In this document: positions 56,000 to 64,000 of the stretch, piece by piece
How the letters are laid out: each line of letters begins with the position of its first letter
Numbering within the stretch: position 1 is the stretch's first letter
DNA from: Scleropages formosus
Taxonomy: Eukaryota; Chordata; Actinopteri; Osteoglossiformes; Osteoglossidae
Length of the DNA stretch: 64,000 nucleotides
Reading direction: 5' to 3'
NCBI RefSeq assembly: GCF_900964775.1
Contig: NC_041826.1
Coordinates: 24,132,612 to 24,196,611 of the forward strand
The notes under the pieces: model-generated
Told to the model about the DNA's origin: nothing
Databases searched by the model: none
Seen by the model: only the letters and a program-made list of their open reading frames with translations
Position numbers and translations under genes: made by a program

Positions 56000-58900
56000 A
56001 GAGGAGATGGAGACTACAGAAGCACAAATGCTCAAACCCCTGGAGAAAACACTTTTGTAGTCTAACGCTAGAGGGCCACATGGAGGTGTGTGCTGTACAG
56101 TTCAGCCGTCCAACTGTAGGGCCGCACCATCGCTACGAGGACACAGGACGGACGCGGGTCGTCTCTGCCGCTGCGATGTGGAAATTCATTGTCCGACGTT
56201 GTCCAGAGAGCTCAAGTCCAGCGCTGAGAATCCGTTCCTATACTTCGTTTTCACTAGTTCGCAATGCCAACAATACCGCGGGTTCGCCCCCCACAACAAC
56301 ATAATGACTCTCCTGACCTTTCTGTGTTCATTTTTCTTCCGCGCTGATACTTTACCCACATGTACAGCTGGACCACTTTAGAGGAACATCTCCATGTGAA
56401 AGAACCTTGGACTCAATATAGTACAGCAACCTTCTTTTTTCCACAAGTTCCTTCACCACTGTTGGCATTCTGTCCACTTTTAATAACCTTTCTTAGGCGG
56501 CATTTTACAGTCATTTTACATGGTTTTCAGCCACCTTGCTGGAGCTCTTAGGAGTGGCAACGTGTGGCCCAAGTTTCCGCTCTCCCGCTTGGTCATCGGT
56601 CTCCCCGAAGGACGCGTGAAGGTTTGGGGTCTCCTTGTCCACATGAATGGTCTGCATTAGGGAATCGTGCCCAAGGATGACCCCCCCACAGTATTCCATG
56701 TTCTCCCAGCAGTGGGTCAAGGGCTAATTAAATGTGTGATATTGACCCAAAACACCCTCGCTGAGGCCTTCATGTCAACCCACGTGCCTCACCCAAGAAA
56801 TTAAACAGACAAGGTCGCCCATTTATATTAAAACGTGTCGCTATCATGTTCACAGAATATTGTTCCTACAGTGATATTTAAACAAAACGCCCCGGTAGTC
56901 CTGTTCTTTAATGCCATTCGCTGTGTCGACGGCTGTCTGGGACGGAGGCCCTATGGGATACCTTGTTAATTGGATTCATGTTTACTTTTTTAGTCTGTCT
57001 TGCATAAATGAGTTTCAGGTTCTGGCCTGCAGCACTAGTTCTTCTCTGGGCTCCAGTGTGGATCCAGGGGTGTTACTTCAGAACTTCTTTATTTATTTGG
57101 CTCATCTTTACAATGTCATTTACTATTATTTGCCCATTTATGCTGCTCAGGTAATTCAAGGGTATTACAGTGGGATCAGGCCGTTCGAAGCGGTGCCGCC
57201 CGGGGTTCACCAGTAAACTCCAAGTTACAGCAAGAGGTGCTCAAGGCCAAACTAACCCTTAACAAGAAGCCGAAGGGCCGATGGGCCAAGCCTGGTACAC
57301 GCAGGGCAGGCAGTCCTTCAACGGTGAACCGGTCGCGCTCTAGCCAACATTGCTGAGGACCTGGTCAGCAATCACCCCCACCCACCACAGGGAAAGATGG
57401 AACCGAGGTAAAGCTCAGCGAGATGTCTTCCCTTCCGAGAAAGGAACTCCAGGCGAAGCTCGGCCGACGTTCCCTGCATGCCAGCGCCCTTCTGCCCGCG
57501 TGTGAACCTCATCACAGGTACGCCCGAGAAACACCAGCCGCCGAGACGTTTCTTCCTCTGTCGCTCGAAGACCAAGAGAAGGTGAGCGGCTAACGGCAGG
57601 AAGGCGTTCGTTGCCTCAACAGTCTCTTCCTTACCCTGTTTCCCACCTTCACTCCAGTGATCCAAGAAACCAGCATGTTTGCTCTAAGCAATTCCCAGAG
57701 AGCATCCGTCCGTGGATCAGTATATCTGTTTAACGCACACATCTGGAAGATGCAATAAAGGAATTAATTTTGTGGATTTGAGCTCAGCCTCAATAATACT
57801 ACACCAAGCCTTCAACTCAGGAATGCAACTGGGGCCTGAAGTCTGTAACTGGATTTGTTCATGAATCCAATCATGTGACAGTCAAGAAGAGCTTATTAAT
57901 GCATTCGACCCTCGATTTATTCATGGCTTAGATTCTCACTTATTCATTCATTCCATTGTCATCAACCACTCATCCTGTGCAGCGTTGCTGTGCTCCAGTG
58001 TCTATTCTGGAAAGAGAGGGCGTGAGGCAGGACACGGATGGACTGGATGTCCAAAGACATGCGTTTCAGGTGTTTGCATTGGTGACTGAGTGACCGTATG
58101 AGCGAATGAGTGAGTGACCCTAATACTGAGATGCTGATCCATCAATCAGAAAACAAAACCATTTTTTCTCCACCCTCCACTTACCTGAGGAAATGTCTTT
58201 TTTCCCATGATTGTCGTCTTCTCAAAGGATATTTTTTCCGCAATGTGATCAACGCCGCCGCTTTTGCCTGGTTCCAAACCCCAGGCTCCATCCAAAATGT
58301 AATTGTGCACTTTGTGCTTCCTTCCCAAAAAGGGATGTTTCCTACTGGTGTCGTGATGAATGGCTTGACTTAGTGGGGAAAAAAGCACCGGTGCCACGAT
58401 TCTCCTTTCGGGGGACTTGTATGGAGATAAGTGAGAGCATCCATTAAATACAGTCACTTTTTCATCACATGATCCATTCACAGTGAATGAAAAGCAGAGG
58501 TTTAAGCACATTATTTTTTACCACAGTTACCACTTTGATCAAAACAGGAGAACACCTGTCTGATAAACTGACTCAACGGGTGACCACTCAACTTCATGAG
58601 GAGATGCAACCATGTCACATTTACTGTCAGCATGGTACAGCATGGTACAACATGTATCAGGATCACTGCGCCCTACGGTGGGGACGTCCTAGAGGTCACA
58701 TCTGCACTTGGGGTAGAGGAGACTCACAAACCTTGTCGACACACTGTGATTTAAACCTGAGCAGGTGTGCTTTTTAACTGCCACTAAAGTCGATTTTTGG
58801 ACGAGTACTTTGAGTACCTTTTTAACAGTAGTTGCACGTTTACTTGAGTTTTCTTTGGATTACCCTCTTATTACTAGGGACATTTTGTGAAAGATCACAG

Positions 58901-61900
58901 CCTTTCTGAGAGTCAAGTTATACTTTACATTCATTCTTTCAGCTCACACTTTCCTAGAAAGAGTCTTACACACTTACTATGATGTACCCATTTATACCGG
59001 CGGGTAATTAAGTAAAAATTTAAACATAAATAGTGCAATAGAAAAATTCCGATGCATATTTTGAAAATGCTGATTCCAATTTCCTCGTTCAAATGTTTGA
59101 TTGTACACAGTGCAACCTTGTGATATGAATAGTAACAATATGAAGCTCGTCTTGTCTTTGTTATCTGTGGCTCATTAGGGATCGATCAATATTTGTTCCC
59201 CTTCTGACTAACGTTCAAGGGTAAGAAGCACACAATTCAGTCAGCATTTTCACTGAATCGTTAAACATTTTTGTGAATACCTGCGTAGCAAAGCCGTCAA
59301 TTTGCAACATATCAACTTTGTGCATTGTATGATACATCTGACAGAATGTGTTAGATTGTCTATTCTATAATATCCTATAGATAATATACCACTATAATGT
59401 ACCCTATACTGTGTCGGTGTGTTATATTCTCGATCAATGTATCAAATAGTGAATCAACCGTCAGTAGCTTAACACTGCAAATGACTCTGGAGTAAAGCGT
59501 CATGTAAAAGACATCTTGTACAACAGACATGCTGTACCATGAGGTCAGCAGCAGATGTGGCATCTCCCTTTCCCAAGGCTTGGCCAGGTTTCTATGAAAG
59601 CGCGCACACACACGCGCACACACACACGCAGAGTGTTGAAGTAGCATTCCACTAGATGTCAGTGCAAGTGCAGCTGTACTGTGATTACTATGGTACACAC
59701 CCTGTTTTCCATGCAGCCCAGAGCCCAGCTCCCTGAACAGTAGGCAGGTCCTCTCAAGGCTCATGTTGGCTCAAGCTTGTATGGGCGTGAGATTGAAAGG
59801 TAAGCCTGACTGTGGAGTTTCTGCGGAGACACATCCAGTGCTGCCAGACACGTCTCCGACGATGGAAAAGCTCTGAAAACAGGGTAAAAACGGAGTGATC
59901 TCATTTCAACTTTTTTTCCCACTTTGAAAGCATTTTGCTGTCAAGGTGCAGCCCCGACAAAGAGGAATATTGTGAAATAAGAGTTTTCTGATTCCATTGC
60001 AAGTGTGCTTAGTATTTTCAGCGCTAATATTCTGTAAGTGAAATTTAACTGCAGTGAAGTTCAGAAATATAATAGTTTGCTGATCAGTAATTTTTTTTAA
60101 TGTAGTGAGAACACAGTGCTAATTATAGCTGAACTAGACTGCGCAATGTAATAATTTTCCTAGCAAAGTTGTACCTTTTTGACCGGATCATATTTGTTCA
60201 GTTATTTGAAGAAGGTACCAAACTTTGCCAACGCATTTCAGACCGGTGTAAAATTAGTGTTTCGTGTGTGAAAATAACTTTTAATGTTTCTCTTGTTTTT
60301 GTAACAAGCGGTGCTCACACACATAGAAACAAACATACACTCACCGGAAAGAAGAGAGGAGCTTTAATTTTTAATTAATTAATTATTAAATTAATTTCAC
60401 ATTCACTGAATTTTTGTTAGAGTTTCTGGGTCAAGCAAGCAAAAAAAGTGAGAAGGGTTTTTTTGGTGAAAACCTGTTCCATACTGTACCTTGTGACAGC
60501 GAATCCCATGATGGGGTTTGTTGTCACAAACTCTCAGCATCTTTGACAGCTAATAACACAAAAGAAAAGCGGTGCCAGTTTTTACCCAAAGTCTTTCAGG
60601 TCGGATCGAATCTCCTGTGATGCACTCAAACCGAGAGACGTGTGACAATCATCCCTGGTCTCCCCTGTACGGTGCACTTCTGGAGTGCTTTGCTGAAACA
60701 CGGTATAGGAAAAAAATGCACAAGAAGAGAAAAAACAGGATCTTGTCAGTGCATTCAATGTTATAATGAAGAGAGGCTGGTCTAAAGAGGAGGTGGGTGT
60801 GCGCTCCCGCCTGCAGGCAGTATTTCCGGTTTTTAATTCATTTTGTACCTCTTGTGTAGGTTTTTAAGAAATTCATACTGAGGTTGCTCTATTTCGCCAC
60901 GTCCCCCATGGATGCAGTCCTCACCCTGGTCTGGTTCCCCTTCCTTAAAGCTCCACAAGGGCAATCACTGCATGTCGCTCATATTTTGTTCTTATAACAA
61001 ACTATTTTTCCATCGTCTTTTAATGCTGTGTTTCCATTCAATACCGAAAACCTCTTTTCTAGCGCAAGGACGCTCTGCTCGAGTTGCGGTCAAGCCGAAG
61101 ACGCGACGAGGGAGTTCTTCTCGGCACAAACCCCATACGATCGAGGGCATAGCGGGGTCACCTTTGCAAACCGTATTTATGTCCCTCTCTGGACGGCCTG
61201 TGTTTCAAGCTGCGCTTCTCGTTTTGTGGAGCGCAGCGTCAGTTTCACGTGTTTTCACACGTTCCCTTTTACTCATTTAAAGAGGGTTTTTGGGGACACT
61301 TTTACAGCAGCATCTGTGAACTGAAGAGAGTTTGAAAAACGCTCATGAGAGGAGGGCAGAAGCTCTGAAAAGAAACTCTCCTGCTTGTTTTCAGTGCTTT
61401 GCATTCGAATATTTCATTTTTTTCACTGTCACACTTGAAATCCTTCAACTTTTTTTATTGTTTTTTATTTCCCTTGAACCAGACTGGACACACGATGAAA
61501 GCTGCAGAGCGACCGCACTCCTCAGAGCGGCTTTTTTTCTCTTAAAACTACTGTTTGGAATGACGGAAATGAATTAGTGCTTTTTATTAATCATTTTTAC
61601 TTCTGCGTTCCCCCCCGCCGTCATCATTTACCTAATTTGCCTCATTCGACTGCTCTATACTAAAAGCAATCCCATTGAATTAAAAACATATCTACTTTCA
61701 TATGCTGTTGTGGAGCTTTTTTCTTGTATGGCACCCAGTTATATGTGGGCTGAATAAATTTCACACAACAAAGATGAAAGATTGAGCGTATACAGTATAT
61801 ATATATACGCGCACAAATATTTCTATATGTAAAAAAAATCTGATAAATGCACAATAAGAACAATAACAAGTCTCTACAATTTGCAGAAATCAATAAGGTG

Positions 61901-62550
61901 GAAACTGACTGAAGAGCAGCTACTGACAATGAATGATTGAGAATTGCTTTATTAGTTTAAGGTTCATTAGCTGTACCTACAAGAGTTTTCGCTTCTTTGC
62001 GGCAGAGAGACAGGAAGAGTGACTTTGTGCACAATGCGAGGTGTGCCAGCACGAGACGGAACCGGGGCACGTGGCTGTAATTACCGACTTTCTGCCGCTA
62101 AGGTGATTAATTTTCAGGCCAGTGCAAATCTCACCCCATTAATGATGCCCAACTGACTCCTCTTTGGAGGTGTAATGGACTGTACTGGAAAGGCCACCTG
62201 AGCTGAAAAACTGGAAGAAGACTGCAGACAGACAAAGGGATGATCATGTGATCATGTGGGTTCTACCTGGAACAGAATACATTTTTGTGCAATTTATTTA
62301 TTAGACGTTTTATATCGTGTTTTGGGCCTATACATTGCGTCCCAGCATGCCCTGGGGCACAGGGACTCGCTCAGCACATCAACGCTGGCGCCACCGAAGG
62401 AAAGCAATGTCATGGAAAGCGAATACAGGCTCACCATGTTGCTAATGGAAGAATGTAAAAGTGTAAATGTTAGAGAAGTGCTAAAATGTATGGGTATACA
62501 GTACATCAACTGGTGTAAAGCAGGTGAAGTTTTTTCTGGTCACAGGAACC
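56000..62550. other. Gene-poor downstream region
   Basis: I see no coding exon. Repeat scraps occur at 57085-57180 (SINE-A tail, minus), 57958-58075 (SINE-C-like) and 58928-59020 (SINE-A tail, minus), with a CA-rich patch near 59605. The 57230-57700 segment is GC-richer and has a 97-codon minus-strand frame of unknown nature. A homeodomain-motif-rich block lies at 62070-62150. Confidence 0.5.
62070..62150. promoter_or_regulatory. Candidate conserved noncoding element
   Basis: Several homeodomain cores (TAATTA, GATTAA, ATTAAT) are packed in about 80 bp of otherwise balanced composition, between repeats. Motif density alone supports this. Conservation was not tested. Confidence 0.25.
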
Positions 62551-62554
62551 CTGA

Positions 62555-63310
62555 CAGTCAATGACTTTCTTCCCCCTTGCTCCTTGCTCTGGAGAGGGTG
62601 GGCCAAACCTTTCTTTTTCCAGAAAGAGTCTCCAGCACCTCCTAGGATCCCATGTGTTCCCAGGCTGGTTGAGAGATACAACCTCTGCCATGTGTCGTGG
62701 GTCTGCTCCGGCATCTCCTCCTCTAGGTTCCCCCTCTCGGTGTAACTCCAGCAGGAGCCGAAATACCTCACATGGCTTTTCTCTGAGGAGCGGCATCTTC
62801 TCTCCAAGGCTCTTCAGGACTTGGAAAGGGCAAACTCCTCACCCTGTTCCAGAGAGTCTTGTCCGATGAGTCTCATCTTGGCTGCTTGTATCCTCTGTCT
62901 CAGAAGCAGAAGCTCACTCCCATAGGCGAGGTTGGGGGACACATACCGAACCAAGAAGAGTGTTCATAGGTTCAACTCGCACTTCAGCACCACAGCACTG
63001 CGCCAAAGCTGCCTTTTTGACTCACTCATGAAGGAACCCCAAGGCACTTGACCTCCTCCACTAGGCAACCTGCTCTTTATTGGAAGAAGATCATGACCTC
63101 GCAACTGAAGGTGCTGATTTTCATACACGCTGCTTCACACTTGGCAGCGAAACGCTGATTCACACTCGTGGAAATCACAGGCGATCCTGGTGGAATCTCT
63201 TCCGATGGATTCAGCTCAACACGGAGAACATGGACACCACTCAAAGTGCGCTCACACAGGGACCGGAGAGCCGCACCCTGCAGTGCCCTCGTTCCTGCCA
63301 TACTTCCCTT
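62555..63310 (-). mobile_element. LINE 3'-end fragment (reverse transcriptase C-terminal part)
   Basis: On the minus strand the sequence follows the well-known end of a fish non-LTR retrotransposon ORF2. A segment like 'SLYRSVVVKRELS...TYGHELW...RIQAAKMS' occurs near 62860-63060. Further on is a RYFG...RGRPRT..W-like end near 62650-62800, where the 'REKPCEVFRLLLELHREGEP' frame is visible. The 63100-63310 part matches the upstream portion of the same ORF. It is 5'-truncated, with several frame breaks and an internal gap. The clade is not assigned. Confidence 0.65.
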
Positions 63311-63389
63311 CGCACACATCTTTGAAAGTCTTTAAAATGTGCGATATAAAAAGATTATTATTTTCAGAATACTACCTAATGAGGCCGTT

Positions 63390-63425
63390 CTCGTAATTAC
63401 TGTAATTACTCGTAATTCTTGTAAC
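63390..63425. repeat. Tandem GTAATTAC units
   Basis: Three imperfect copies of a 10-12 bp unit (cgtaattact, gtaattactc, gtaattcttg) in a row. Each of the first two holds a palindromic TAATTA homeodomain core. Confidence 0.5.
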
Positions 63426-63429
63426 CCCT

Positions 63430-64000
63430 CTCTGCGGAGTTATTTATAAAGTATGATTTGCATTAAAAGAGCAGCAAATGAAATCACAAAATCAGTCACA
63501 GCGACAGTGCAGAATTCCGTACGTTTCAACACTTCGGGTGTCACGGAGGACTTTCTTTTGTCTTCTCAACTTTCAGCTTTGTAGGTGGTAGTCTTTACTG
63601 CTGTACTAATGTAGTAATAATAATACACATTACACGAGACGTCACCAGCATGTGTACTTGGAAAGAAAACGTCTCCTCTCGTAAGGCCTTTCTTAGGGGA
63701 GCTCATAAATGACATTTGCTCATAACTCTGAATTCTTGTAAAAATTACTTTTGTTATGTGGGGGAACCTTTATTCCCCTTTTCATACCCTTGGCTTTTTA
63801 TCCCCTACAACAGCAGTGAGTTATTGACTATGAGGTCATTTTCCTTCTACAAAGACTGAGTGTTTTTTCCACTGGAGAAAATGTCAGTTTTATCCCTTCA
63901 AAAGAGGGTGATTTCAGGGAACAAATTAACCCTGTCATGTGAGGAATGGGTGTATACGCATGAAATTTTTTAAAATAATTTTGTGATTTAATACTGCAGT
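63430..64000. other. Right edge, nothing recognised
   Basis: AT-rich DNA without an exon-like frame, RNA gene or clear repeat. Confidence 0.5.

Noticed and set aside
55355-56065. 236-codon plus-strand frame and the 140-codon frame opposite
   Set aside because: It runs through a SINE-A at its end, has no recognisable domain, and both strands are open owing to GC-rich composition.
48700-64000. CLTCL1 or another 22q11.2 neighbour
   Set aside because: Expected from human order after hira, but no clathrin-heavy-chain-like exon was seen on either strand.
1-64000. CRISPR array, operon or prokaryotic signals
   Set aside because: The window is eukaryotic throughout. The tandem arrays are simple microsatellites.

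Overview
The window is from a ray-finned fish nuclear genome. It carries six spliced or single-exon vertebrate genes, tRNA-derived SINEs, CA microsatellites, and vertebrate-style CpG-rich promoters with CCAAT, ETS and E2F sites. The style of the (TG)n-ended SINE family makes me lean towards an osteoglossomorph teleost (arowana or mormyrid type). That is from memory and is only a guess.

The genes are cldn5 (+, 2.2 kb), cdc45 (-, 12.8-20.0 kb), ufd1 (+, 20.5-26.1 kb), C22orf39/PANTS (+, 28.3-30.3 kb), mrpl40 (-, 31.0-32.8 kb) and hira (+, 33.7-48.1 kb). This is the gene order and relative orientation of the human 22q11.2 (DiGeorge) segment CLDN5-CDC45-UFD1-C22orf39-MRPL40-HIRA, seen from the other strand. 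SEPT5, GP1BB and TBX1 are not in the 2 kb before cldn5, and CLTCL1 is not recognisable in the 16 kb after hira. Exon models for all six genes close exactly in frame, giving 215, 570, 309, 111, 196 and 1014 aa, close to the human lengths where I could compare.

The gene block is compact. cdc45 and ufd1 share a 0.5 kb head-to-head promoter with a dense run of CCAAT boxes, an E2F site and ETS sites. mrpl40 and hira share a second divergent promoter. The flanks hold no confident gene. The 3-12.8 kb stretch has a CpG-rich patch, SINEs and CA repeats. The 48.7-64 kb stretch has SINEs, a broken Ty3/Gypsy fossil, a LINE 3'-end fragment, a strong CTCF motif and CpG-rich patches of unknown role.

The genes are not one pathway but overlap in theme. 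CDC45 works in the CMG replicative helicase. UFD1 works with NPL4 and p97/VCP in extracting ubiquitylated proteins, including CMG at the end of replication. HIRA deposits histone H3.3. MRPL40 is mitoribosomal, C22orf39 is a twin-CX9C small protein, and claudin-5 seals endothelial junctions.

The most notable observations are two introns with full minor-spliceosome (U12) signatures in the adjacent genes cdc45 and ufd1, two GC-AG introns (cdc45 and hira), a ufd1 first coding exon of a single ATG codon, and an mrpl40 poly(A) signal that overlaps its own stop codon. No previously undescribed system was found.
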